From Lysobacteraceae bacterium UBA6001 (GTDB lineage Bacteria; Pseudomonadota; Gammaproteobacteria; Xanthomonadales; Xanthomonadaceae), in contig DJAN01000297.1 of NCBI GenBank assembly GCA_002429615.1, positions 1 through 19,385 of the forward strand: a DNA stretch of 19,385 nt. Direction: 5' to 3'. This document shows positions 8,571 through 17,200 of this stretch, piece by piece (positions within the stretch are counted from its first letter, which is position 1; every line of letters starts with the position of its first letter). The notes under the pieces are model-generated. The model had not been told where the DNA came from and made no database searches. It worked only from the letters and a program-made list of their open reading frames with translations. The translations under genes and the position numbers were made by a program.

Positions 8571-8660
8571 GGTGAGCGAGTGGCGGTGAGCGAGCGGCGG
8601 TGAGTGGAGTGGCGGTGAGGGGCGGTGAGGGGATAGACGGTGAAGGGAAGGGTGAGGTGA
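8571..8660. repeat. Degenerate G-rich tandem repeat (GGTGAG units)
   Basis: Units of 10-15 bp begin with GGTGAG: 8571 (GGTGAGCGAGTGGC), 8585 (GGTGAGCGAGCGGC), 8599, 8614 and 8624, with decayed GGTGAA/GGTGAG units to 8660. The first two are 13/14 identical. No open frame uses it convincingly. It directly abuts SMAG-like copy D and looks like slippage-prone spacer DNA. Confidence 0.7.
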
Positions 8661-8710
8661 CTGACACGATCCCCCCGGAACAGCACAGCCCCACCCGCCA
8701 TCCCACCCCG

Positions 8711-8756
8711 TAATCCACACCCCATGTGGATGCACTGCCCACAAACCTGTGGACAA
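8711..8756. promoter_or_regulatory. Cluster of DnaA-box-like 9-mers
   Basis: Three near matches to the DnaA box TTATCCACA lie within 46 bp: TAATCCACA (8711-8719, one mismatch), TGTGGATGC (8725-8733, reverse strand, two mismatches) and TGTGGACAA (8748-8756, reverse strand, one mismatch). The first two form a perfect 7-bp inverted repeat, ATCCACA/TGTGGAT, with a 5-bp spacer. No dnaA, dnaN or AT-rich unwinding region is nearby, so this is not the chromosomal origin. DnaA binding is a hypothesis only. Confidence 0.35.
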
Positions 8757-8827
8757 CCTCCCACAGCCCCTGCCGTACAAGCCTTCCCCACGCATTGGCG
8801 AAAATCTCGCCAGCCGTCCGCGCCCAT

Positions 8828-8855
8828 AAAAAAAGCCCCGGCCGAAGCCGGGGCT
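8828..8855 (-). terminator. Intrinsic terminator of the TetR-adaptor-RND operon
   Basis: On the minus strand AGCCCCGGC, a TTCG loop and GCCGGGGCT form a 9-bp stem followed by seven U residues (plus-strand A-run 8828-8834). It lies 25 bp beyond the RND stop codon. Confidence 0.95.
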
Positions 8856-8880
8856 CTTGCACATCACGTCCCGCGCCGGA

Positions 8881-11800
8881 TCAACGATCCGGTCGCGCCG
8901 CGGCGGTCTCGGTCTGCGCTTCCAGGAACTCCTTGGACTGCTCGTCCAGCTTGTCACCCAGCATGCGCCGCACCACCACGAAGAACAGCGGGATGAACAC
9001 CACGCCGAGGATCGTGGCGAACAGCATGCCGCCGATCACGCCGGTACCGATCGAGTGACGGGCATTGGCGCCGGCACCGGTCGAGATCGCCATCGGCAGC
9101 ACGCCGAGGATGAAGGCGAAGGAGGTCATCAGGATCGGACGGAAGCGCAGGTGCGCCGCCTCGACCGCCGCCTCGCGCAGCGTCTTGCCCGCCGCGCGCT
9201 GCTCAACCGCGAACTCCACGATCAGGATCGCGTTCTTGGCCGCCAAACCAATCACCGTGATCATGCCGATCTTGAAGTACAGGTCGTTCGGCAGGCCGCG
9301 CAGCAGCGACAGCGAGATCGCACCCAGCACGCCGATCGGCACCACCAGCAGCACCGCCACCGGGATCGACCAGCTCTCGTACAGCGCCGCCAGGCAGAGG
9401 AACACCACCACCACCGACAACACCAGCAGCAGCGTGGCCGCGTTGCCCGCGATAATTTCCTGGTACGACATGCCCGACCAGTCATAGCCGAAGCCGGCCG
9501 GCAGGTCGTCCTGCACGATCTCCTCCATCGCCGTCATCGCCTGGCCGGATGCCTTGCCCGGCGCGGCATTGCCGACGATGTTGACCGCCGAATAGCCGTT
9601 GTAGCGGTTCAGCGCCGGCGAGGCGTAGATCCACTCCGACTTGACCACGTTGCTCAGCGGGATCATCGACGCCTGGCCATCGGCATCGGTGGCCGTCGCG
9701 CTGGGCGTGTAGAAGCTGCGCAGCGACTCCGGCCCGGTACGGAACTGGTCGTCGGCGCGCACGTTCACGCGCTTGATGCGGCCTTCGTAGAAGAAGTCGT
9801 TGACGTACACCGGCGCCAGCATCAGCTGGATCGAGCTGTAGATGTCGCTGACCGACAGGCCCATCGACTCGGCCTGCACGCGGTTGACGTGCAGCTGCAG
9901 CTGCGGGGCATTCTCCAGGCCGTTCGGGCGCACGCCCACCAGCGTGTCCGCACGCTGCGCGGCCTTGCCGAGCAGGATGTTTCGCGCGTTGGTCAGTGCT
10001 TCCTGGCCGGCACCGGAACGGTCCTGCAGCCACATGTCGAAGCCGCCGAACTGGCCCAGGCCGTTCACCGTGGGCAGGTTGACCACGAAGATCTGCGCGC
10101 CCTTGATGCCATAGAAGGCGCCGTTGAGCTTGTCGATCAGTTGGCTCGCCGTGACCTTGCGGTCATCCCAGGGCTTGAGGCGGATGAAGCCCATGCCCAC
10201 GTTCTCGCCCGAACCCAGGAAGCTGAAGCCTGCGACCTGCAGCATGCCCTCGACCGCGTCCTGCTTCTCCAGCACGCCACGCATCTGCGTGAAGACCTCG
10301 TTGGTGCGGGTCTTGGTCGCGCCCGGCGGCAGCTGCACGATGGCCAGCGCGAAGCCCTGGTCCTCTTCTGGCAGGAAGCTGCCCGGCATGCGGGTGAACA
10401 GGAAGCCGCACAGCGCCACCAGCACCACGAACAGCACCATCCAGCGCGGGGCGCGCTTGAGGGTATGGCCGACCAGGCCGACATAGCGGTGAGCGACCTT
10501 GTCGTAGTACTTGTCGAAGGTGCGGAACACCCAGTTCTTCTTCTGGTCGTGCGTGGACTTCAGGAAGGCCGCGCACAGCGCCGGGGTGAAGCTCAGCGCC
10601 AGGAACGCCGAGAACGCCATCGACATGGCGATGGTGATCGCGAACTGCTTGTAGATCGCGCCCGCCGCGCCCGGCTGCATCGCCGAGGGGATGAACACCG
10701 CCGCCAGCACCACGGTGATCGCCACCACCGCGCCGGTGATCTGGGTCATCGCCTTGGTCGTGGCCGCCTTCGGCGCCAGGTGCTCGTCGGTCATGATGCG
10801 CTCGACGTTCTCGATCACCACGATCGCGTCGTCGACCACGATGCCGATCGCCAGCACCATCGCGAACAGGGTCAGCTGGTTGATCGTGAAGCCGATCATC
10901 CACATGCCCAGGAACGTGCCCAGCAGCGCCACCGGGATCACCAGGGTCGGGATGACCGTGGCGCGGAAGTTCTGCAGGAACAGCAGCATCACCAGGAACA
11001 CCAGCACGATCGCCTCGACCAGCGTGTGCACGACCTCCTCGATGGAGATCTTCACGAAGGAGGTGCTGTCATACGGCGAGAACCAGGTCACGCCCTGCGG
11101 GAAGCTCGGCGCTAGCTCGTCCATCTTCGCGGTCACCGCCTCGGCCACGCTCAGCGCGTTGGCGCCGGGCAGCAGCTGGATGGCGAACGCGCCGGTGGGC
11201 TTGCCGTTGTACTGGGTATCGAAGCCGTAGTTCGACGGGCCGAACGCCACCCGGCCGACATCCTTCAGGCGCACGGTGGCGCCGTTGCTGTCGGTGCGCA
11301 GGATGATGTTCTCGAACTCCTCCGGCGAGCTGAAACGGCCTTCGGCCGAGACCGTCGCGGTGAAGCCCTGGCCATCCGGTGCCGGGTCGGCGCCGATCGC
11401 GCCGGCGGCGAACTGCACGTTCTGGTTGGAGATCGCGCTGTACACCTGGCTGGCCGACAGGTGGTAGCCCTGCAGGCGCTCGGGGTTGAGCCAGATGTTC
11501 ATCGCGTACTCGGCGCCGAACTGCTGGGTGCTGCCGACGCCGGGCACGCGCGAGATCTGGTCGAGCACGCGCGAGCCGACGATGTCGTTGAGCGCGTCAC
11601 GGTCGATCGACGCGTTCTCCGAACGCAGCGCCACCACCATCAGGAAGCCGGCGTTGGCCTTGGCCACCACCACGCCCTGCTGGGTCACCTCGGTGGGCAG
11701 ACGCGGCGTGGCCAGCGACACCTTGTTCTGCACCTGGACCTGGGCGATGTCCGGGTTGGTGCCGGTCTCGAAGGTCAGGGTGATGGAGACGCGGCCGTTG

Positions 11801-12051
11801 GAGGCCGAGGACGAGTTGAAGTACAGCAGGTGGTCGATACCGGTCAGCTGCTGCTCGATGACCTGGGTGACCGCCTTTTCCGCCGTGTCCGCGCTCGCGC
11901 CCGGATAGGTGGCGCTGACGGTGACCTGCGGCGGGGCGATGGAGGGGTAGGACTCCACGCCGAGGTTGAGGATCGCGATCACGCCGCTGAGCGAGATCAG
12001 GATCGCCACCACCCAGGCGAATACCGGATGTTCAATGAAAAATTTGGGCAT
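8881..12051 (-). CDS. AcrB/MexB-type (HAE1) RND multidrug efflux transporter
   Basis: A 1056-residue inner-membrane proton/drug antiporter, expected to work as a trimer with a periplasmic adaptor and an outer-membrane channel. Numbering is almost the same as in E. coli AcrB (1049 aa): N terminus MPKFFIEHPVFAWVVAI, proton-relay D407 and D408 in GIVVDDAIVVIENVERIM, K939 in LAAKNAILIVEFA, R971 in RFRPILMTSFAF, and phenylalanines F136 and F178 at distal-pocket positions. Twelve membrane segments and two large periplasmic loops are evident, so this is a drug-type (HAE1) rather than a metal-type (CusA/CzcA) pump. The ATG at 12051 follows GGAAG, 12 bp after the adaptor stop codon, so the two are co-transcribed. 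No outer-membrane channel gene follows; the operon ends at a terminator. Drug range cannot be read from sequence, and the exact paralogue (AcrB, MexB, a Sme pump) is not assigned. Confidence 0.96.
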   Translation of the reverse strand: MPKFFIEHPVFAWVVAILISLSGVIAILNLGVESYPSIAPPQVTVSATYPGASADTAEKAVTQVIEQQLTGIDHLLYFNSSSASNGRVSITLTFETGTNPDIAQVQVQNKVSLATPRLPTEVTQQGVVVAKANAGFLMVVALRSENASIDRDALNDIVGSRVLDQISRVPGVGSTQQFGAEYAMNIWLNPERLQGYHLSASQVYSAISNQNVQFAAGAIGADPAPDGQGFTATVSAEGRFSSPEEFENIILRTDSNGATVRLKDVGRVAFGPSNYGFDTQYNGKPTGAFAIQLLPGANALSVAEAVTAKMDELAPSFPQGVTWFSPYDSTSFVKISIEEVVHTLVEAIVLVFLVMLLFLQNFRATVIPTLVIPVALLGTFLGMWMIGFTINQLTLFAMVLAIGIVVDDAIVVIENVERIMTDEHLAPKAATTKAMTQITGAVVAITVVLAAVFIPSAMQPGAAGAIYKQFAITIAMSMAFSAFLALSFTPALCAAFLKSTHDQKKNWVFRTFDKYYDKVAHRYVGLVGHTLKRAPRWMVLFVVLVALCGFLFTRMPGSFLPEEDQGFALAIVQLPPGATKTRTNEVFTQMRGVLEKQDAVEGMLQVAGFSFLGSGENVGMGFIRLKPWDDRKVTASQLIDKLNGAFYGIKGAQIFVVNLPTVNGLGQFGGFDMWLQDRSGAGQEALTNARNILLGKAAQRADTLVGVRPNGLENAPQLQLHVNRVQAESMGLSVSDIYSSIQLMLAPVYVNDFFYEGRIKRVNVRADDQFRTGPESLRSFYTPSATATDADGQASMIPLSNVVKSEWIYASPALNRYNGYSAVNIVGNAAPGKASGQAMTAMEEIVQDDLPAGFGYDWSGMSYQEIIAGNAATLLLVLSVVVVFLCLAALYESWSIPVAVLLVVPIGVLGAISLSLLRGLPNDLYFKIGMITVIGLAAKNAILIVEFAVEQRAAGKTLREAAVEAAHLRFRPILMTSFAFILGVLPMAISTGAGANARHSIGTGVIGGMLFATILGVVFIPLFFVVVRRMLGDKLDEQSKEFLEAQTETAAARPDR

Positions 12052-12063
12052 GGCCGGCTTCCG

Positions 12064-13257
12064 TTACTTCTTCTCGGACGGGGCGGGCGCGGCGCCCGGC
12101 TTGGCGCCGGGCTGCTGCTGCGCGGCGTTGGCGTTCGGGTCGTACGGCACGGGCTTGGCCGGCGCACCCTCCTTGGCCTTCTGCTGACCGCTGACGATGA
12201 CCTTGTCGCCGGCCTCCAGGCCGCGGGTAATCACCCACTGGCCCTGCTGCTGGCTGTCGGCCACCACGTCGCGGCGGACCACGTTGCCGTCCTTGCCGAC
12301 GACCAGCGCGTAGGCGCCGTGCGCGTCGCGCTGGATGCCGGGCTGCGGCACCAGGAACGCGTTGTCACGCTTGCCCAGGGTCGCGTCGAAGGAGACGAAC
12401 GAGCCGGGCAGCAGCACATGGTCGGGGTTGGGCAGCAGGGCGCGCAGCGACACGCTGCCGGTGCTCGGGTCCACCGTCACCGCGGTGAAGTCCAGCGTGC
12501 CGGCATGCGGGTAGACGCTGCCGTCGCCGAGCTTGACGTGCACGGTGGACTGGCCGTCGCCGCTCAGCGCGACCGCGCCCTGGGCCTGCGCCTGGCGCAG
12601 CTGGGCGAGCTCGTCACTGTTCATCGAGAAGTTGACGTATAGCGGGTCGAGCTGGTCGATGGTGGTCAGCAGGGTGGTGTCGCCCTGGCCGACCAGCGCG
12701 CCCTCGGTGACCTGCTGCTTGCCGGCCCGGCCGCTGATCGGCGCGGTGACGGTGGCGTAGCCCAGGTTGATGCGCGCGGTCTCCACCGCGGCACGCGCCT
12801 GCTGCACCGACGCGGCCGAGGTGCGCTCGGTCGCTTCGGCGGTGTCCAGGTCGGACTTGGACACATAGCTCTGCGGGGCCAGGCGACGCGCGCGCTCGGC
12901 GGCGATCTTGGCGTTGGCGTAGGTCGCCTCGGCCGCGGCCAGCTCGCCCTGGGCCGAGGCCAGCGTGGCCTTCAGCGGTGCCGGGTCGATCTGGAACAGC
13001 GCCTGGCCTTCCTTGACGTCGGTGCCTTCGGTGTAGAGGCGCTTGAGCAGCACGCCGGCGACGCGGGCGCGAACGTCGGCCGTGCGGAAACCGGACAGGC
13101 GGCCGACCATTTCGCGCTGCAGCGGCAGCGTCTGCGGCTTGGCCTCGATCACGGAGACTTCCGGCGGCGGGGGCTGCTGCTGCTCCTGCTTCTTGCAGGC
13201 GGCCAGCGCCAGCGTGACGGCACAGGCCAGGGCGAGGGTACGGAACGGGGCGGTCAT
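12064..13257 (-). CDS. RND efflux periplasmic adaptor (membrane fusion) lipoprotein, AcrA/MexA-type
   Basis: A 397-residue adaptor that links the RND pump to an outer-membrane channel. It has a lipoprotein signal ending L-A-A-C with the acylated cysteine at residue 21, then KK and a proline-rich linker. The order of parts is typical: barrel and lipoyl half from about 35 to 95 (VRARVAGVLLKRLYTEGTDVKEGQALFQID), alpha-helical hairpin about 96-165, second lipoyl half 167-200 (YATVTAPISGRAGKQQVTEG), then beta-barrel and membrane-proximal domains. The C-terminal tail of about 30 residues is rich in Pro, Ala, Gln and Lys. I chose the ATG at 13257, with GGAG 9 nt upstream, because the lipoprotein signal begins right there; the longer in-frame start would overlap the TetR gene and hide the signal. 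Confidence 0.95.
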   Translation of the reverse strand: MTAPFRTLALACAVTLALAACKKQEQQQPPPPEVSVIEAKPQTLPLQREMVGRLSGFRTADVRARVAGVLLKRLYTEGTDVKEGQALFQIDPAPLKATLASAQGELAAAEATYANAKIAAERARRLAPQSYVSKSDLDTAEATERTSAASVQQARAAVETARINLGYATVTAPISGRAGKQQVTEGALVGQGDTTLLTTIDQLDPLYVNFSMNSDELAQLRQAQAQGAVALSGDGQSTVHVKLGDGSVYPHAGTLDFTAVTVDPSTGSVSLRALLPNPDHVLLPGSFVSFDATLGKRDNAFLVPQPGIQRDAHGAYALVVGKDGNVVRRDVVADSQQQGQWVITRGLEAGDKVIVSGQQKAKEGAPAKPVPYDPNANAAQQQPGAKPGAAPAPSEKK

Positions 13258-13283
13258 CGGGGGAAACTCCGTTTTCTGTTGTT

Positions 13284-13931
13284 TTAAGCGTGGGATTCGG
13301 GAGGAGCACTCCGCGCGGCAAAGGCGCGCAGGAAACTGTCGATCGTGCGTTCCGCCCACCGGCGCCGCGAGGGGGCGTCGGATCGGTGCGGTGTGTGGAA
13401 CCGCTGCCTTTCGAAATCCAGGCCGACGATCATGCCAAGCAGCAGCTCGGCCATCGCGTGCGGATCGTCATGCCTGAGCTGGCCGCGCTCGCTGGCCCGG
13501 CGCAGCCATTGTGCCAGTCGATCCTGCAGCGCGGCGATGCCGTCCTCGTAGATCTGCCTCGCCTGGTCCGGGAACCGGTGTGACTCGGCATCTAGCAGGC
13601 GGCAGGTCTGGATCACGTGAGGACGGTTCAACTGCTCCAGGTGGCGCTCGGCGAAATCGAGCAGGCTGCCGCGCAGGTCGGCGCCGTCCTCGTCGAGATG
13701 GTCGGTGGTGAGCGCGATCTGGTCGCGCATCACCGCGCGCAGCAGGTTCTGCTTGCAGCCGTAATGCGCGTAGAGCGTCTGCTTGGAGCAGCCGGCGCGC
13801 GCGGCCACCGCCTCCATGCTCAGGCGCATGCCCTGTTCGGCCAGCAGCGCATGCACCGCCTCGTGCACGGCTTCGTGCACGCGGCGATCGCGTTCCTGGC
13901 GCGGCCGGGTGGGGGTGGGGGTCGGCATCAT
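13284..13931 (-). CDS. TetR/AcrR-family transcriptional repressor of the efflux operon
   Basis: A 215-residue repressor. The N-terminal TetR helix-turn-helix is at about residues 36-58 (LSMEAVAARAGCSKQTLYAHYGCKQNLL), followed by a ligand-binding helical domain with AcrR-like C-terminal features (QTCRLLDAESHRFPDQARQIYEDGI; MAELLLGMIVGLDFERQRF). It is in the same direction as, and 26 bp upstream of, the adaptor gene, so it is probably the first gene of the operon; many AcrR-type regulators are divergent instead. It probably represses its own operon and is released by pump substrates. Two adjacent ATGs (13931 and 13928) are possible starts. No ribosome site precedes them, and a -10-like element lies only 8 bp upstream, so translation could be leaderless. 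Confidence 0.93.
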   Translation of the reverse strand: MMPTPTPTRPRQERDRRVHEAVHEAVHALLAEQGMRLSMEAVAARAGCSKQTLYAHYGCKQNLLRAVMRDQIALTTDHLDEDGADLRGSLLDFAERHLEQLNRPHVIQTCRLLDAESHRFPDQARQIYEDGIAALQDRLAQWLRRASERGQLRHDDPHAMAELLLGMIVGLDFERQRFHTPHRSDAPSRRRWAERTIDSFLRAFAARSAPPESHA

Positions 13932-13939
13932 GTGAGTGG

Positions 13940-13945
13940 ACTATA
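13940..13945 (-). promoter_or_regulatory. Possible -10 element for the TetR-adaptor-RND operon
   Basis: On the minus strand GGTATAGTCC gives TATAGT, one mismatch from TATAAT. The -35 region about 17 bp upstream (TACTTT) is poor. Transcription would start at or within a few bases of the TetR ATG. The AT-richer segment 13940-13970 (GTCCAGTTCAGTTTTAAAG on the plus strand) is the likely place for a TetR operator, but I find no clean palindrome. Confidence 0.4.
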
Positions 13946-14107
13946 CCGTCCAGTTCAGTTTTAAAGTAGCCTTGACGATGCCGCTGTGACCGTGCGCAAC
14001 CGCGCATGGTTCTTGCCGTTCGTGGCGGCTCGCGGCGGCCGATACCGGCCATACGGTGGCGAAGGTGCGTGGCCGTCGAGGTGCATGCGCGTGGCGCCGA
14101 TGCGTGC

Positions 14108-14132
14108 GCGGCACGCTTTCGCGGCGTGCCGC
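14108..14132. other. Perfect 9-bp inverted repeat upstream of gdh
   Basis: GCGGCACGC (14108-14116) and GCGTGCCGC (14124-14132) are exact reverse complements around a 7-nt spacer. There is no U-run on either side, so it is not a terminator. It lies about 80 bp upstream of the presumed gdh -10 and could bind a regulator or be chance in GC-rich DNA. Confidence 0.4.
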
Positions 14133-14214
14133 CCCTGCGCCTTCGTGTTTGAACGCAGTAGAAATCCAATCCGCCGATTCCGCTGTGCAGCAAGGCACTG
14201 TCACGGCGCATCGT

Positions 14215-14220
14215 TACAAT
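14215..14220 (+). promoter_or_regulatory. Possible -10 element for gdh
   Basis: TACAAT in CGTTACAATTCGC lies 36 bp before the gdh ATG, the same hexamer as before queA. No clear -35 is visible. Confidence 0.4.
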
Positions 14221-14256
14221 TCGCAACTTTCCCGTCGGGCTCTCACCGCTCCTGTC

Positions 14257-17200
14257 ATGAAATCCAAGAAAGCTGCTTCGAAATCGACCAAGGCCACGGC
14301 ATCCAAGACCGCCGGCCAGCGTGTAGTTTCCCCGGTCAGCACCGAGGTGCAGGCCTTCAGTCTCGAGCCGGTGTACGCAGCCCTGCGCAAGCGTTATCCC
14401 GCCGCGCGCCAGTCCGAGGCGCAGGCCTTCGCCAGCGATTTCTACCGGCGCATGGAGTCCGACGAGTTCCCGCACCACACGGCCGAGGAATGGGCCGCGC
14501 TGGCGGGCGACACGCTGGAGTTCGCGCGCGCGCGCAAGGCGGGCGTGGCCAACGTGCGGGTGTTCAACCCGACCCAGAAGGCCAATGGCTGGGAGTCGCC
14601 GCATACGGTGCTGCAGATCGTCAATGACGACATGCCGTTCCTGGTCGACTCGGTGAGCATGGCGCTGGCCGAGATGGGCGTGGGCGTGCATGTGCTCGGC
14701 CATCCGGTGCTGCATGTCAGCCGCGACCGCGCCGGCAAGCTCACCGCAGTGGGCGAGGGCAAGGCCGAATCGCTGATGGTGCTGGAGATCGACCGCCAGC
14801 CCGCCGAGGAAATGGCGCGCGTCGAGTCCGCCATCCGCAACGTGCTCGCCGAAGTGCGGGCCATCGTGGGCGACTGGGGCGCGATGCGCGAGAAGATGCT
14901 CGGCCTGGCCGACGACCTGGCCACCCGCCGCCTGCCGGTGGACGATGACAGCCGCCACGAAGCACAGGAATTCCTGCGCTGGGCCGCCACCGACCACTTC
15001 ACCCTGTTCGGCTATCGCGAATACCGCGTCGAGAAGCAGGCGGGTGAGGAAGTGCTGGTGCCGGTCGAGGCCAGCGGCCTGGGCCTGATGCGCGGCAAGG
15101 ACAAGTCGCCCGCGCGTCCGGTCAAGTCGCTCGCCGCGCACGGCCTGAGCGCCGGCAACGGCCCGAAGGACGTGCTGATCCTGACCAAGACCAACGCCCG
15201 CTCACGCGTGCACCGCGTCGGCTACATGGACTACATCGGCGTGCTGGAGTACGACGCCAAGGGTCGCATCGTCGCCGAGCAGCGCTTCCTGGGCTTGTTC
15301 ACTTCCAGCGCCTACAACCGCCGCCCGTGGGAAATCCCGCTGGTGCGTCGCCGCCACGACTACGTGATGGGCAAGTCCGGCCTGGCGCCGAGCAGCCATA
15401 GCGGCAAGGCGCTGCGCCACATCCTGGAGACCCTGCCGCGCGAGGAGCTGTTCCAGTCCAACGAGGAAGAGCTGTACCGCACCGCGATGGGCATCCTCGG
15501 CCTGCAGGAGCGCGTGCGCAGCCGTCTGTTCCTGCGCCGCGACAAGTACAGCCGCTTCATCTCCGCGCTGGTCTACCTGCCGCGCGAGCGCTTCAACACC
15601 GACGTGCGCCTGCGCATCGAGTCGCTGCTGAAGGAGGCGCTGCACGGCGAATACATTGATTCCAACGTCGTGCTCGGTGAGTCGCCGCTGGCCCAGCTGC
15701 ACCTGATCGTGCGGCCGAAGGCCGGCGAGGCGCTGGAGTTCGACACCCGCCTGCTGGAAGACAAGCTGGCCCACCTGCTGCGCAACTGGCAGGACGACCT
15801 GCGCGAGGCGCTGGTGGCCCGCCACGGCGAGAGCACCGGCCTGCGCATGGCCGCGGCCTATGGCCGTGCGCTGCCGGCTGGCTATATCGAGGAGTCCACC
15901 ACCGAGGCCGCGGCCAGCGACGTCGAGCACCTCGCCGCGCTGACCGGTCCGGACGACCTGCACCTGAGCCTGCAGGCGGTCCGCCGCGAGGGCGTGGATG
16001 GCCTGCGCCTGAAGATGTACCGCCAGCTAGACGACATCCCGCTGTCCGACGCGCTGCCGATGATGGAGAACATGGGCCTGCGGGTGATCTCCGAGCGCCC
16101 GTACCGGCTCCAGGTCGCCGAGACCCCGCTGTATATCCAGGATTTCGAGGTCGAATCCACCGCCGGCGCGATCGACGCCGCCAACGCCGACGCCGCCTTC
16201 GGCGAAGCGTTCGCGCGCATCTGGCACGGCGATGCCGAGAACGACGGCTTCAACCGCCTGATCCTGTCGGCTGGCCTGCACTGGCGCCAGGTCGCGCTGC
16301 TGCGCGGCTACTGCAAGTACCTGCTGCAGACCGGCGTGCCGTTCTCGCAGGCCTACGTCGAGCAGACCTTCCAGCATTACCCGCTGCTGGCGCGCCTGCT
16401 GGTGGAACTGTTCGAAGCCCGCTTCGACCCGGCCACCGGCAATGAGAGCAAGGCCGAAATCGCAGACGGCCAGGCGCGCCTGAAGGCTGCGCTGGACGTG
16501 CTCGCCGCCGGCGACGAAGCCACCGTCAAGGCGCTGCAGCCGGTGGTGGAAGCCCGCAAGGCCGACCGCGTCGCCCAGCAGGAAGCCACCCGCACCGCGC
16601 TGCTCAAGCTGATGGACCGCGTGTCCAGCCTCGACGAGGACCGCATCCTGCGCAGCTTCATCGGCGTGATCGACGCCACCCTGCGCACCAGCTACTACCA
16701 GACCGACGCCGCGGGCAACCACACCCACTGCATCAGCTTCAAGTTCGACTCGGCCAAGGTGCCGGACCTGCCCAAGCCGCGCCCGTACCGCGAGATCTTC
16801 GTCTACGGCCCGCGCGTGGAAGGCGTGCACCTGCGCTTCGGCGCGGTGGCGCGTGGCGGCCTGCGCTGGTCCGATCGCCGTGAGGACTTCCGCACCGAGG
16901 TGCTGGGCCTGGTCAAGGCGCAGATGGTGAAGAACACCGTGATCGTGCCGGTCGGCGCGAAGGGCGGCTTCTTCTGCAAGCGCCCGCCGGTCTCCGGCGA
17001 GCGCGACGCGGTGCAGGCCGAAGGCATCGCCTGCTACAAGCTGTTCATCCAGGGCCTGCTGGACATCACCGACAACATCGTCGGCAACAAGATCGTGCCG
17101 CCGCCGCAGGTGGTGCGCCACGACCAGGACGACCCGTACCTGGTGGTCGCCGCCGACAAGGGCACCGCGACCTTCTCCGACATCGCCAACGGCCTGGCCA

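Larger units (their letters stand above)
13946..14256. other. Intergenic region between the TetR gene and gdh
   Basis: About 300 bp between divergently transcribed genes. Open frames cross it on both strands, but they have arginine/alanine-rich compositions typical of frame shadows, and none has a ribosome site or recognisable product. It holds the hairpin at 14108-14132 and the gdh promoter candidate at 14215-14220, and otherwise nothing I can interpret. Confidence 0.6.

Noticed and set aside
8711..8756. A replication origin
   Set aside because: There is no dnaA, dnaN, gyrB or rpmH nearby and no AT-rich unwinding region; only a few imperfect boxes are present.
8857..11115. A 752-codon plus-strand open frame opposite the RND pump
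   Set aside because: It is rich in HRQRD-type runs and has no recognisable domain. The RND pump on the minus strand has all its key residues.
13986..14627. A 213-codon plus-strand frame spanning the gdh upstream region
   Set aside because: It overlaps the true gdh start in another frame, is arginine-rich and has no ribosome site or similarity I recognise.
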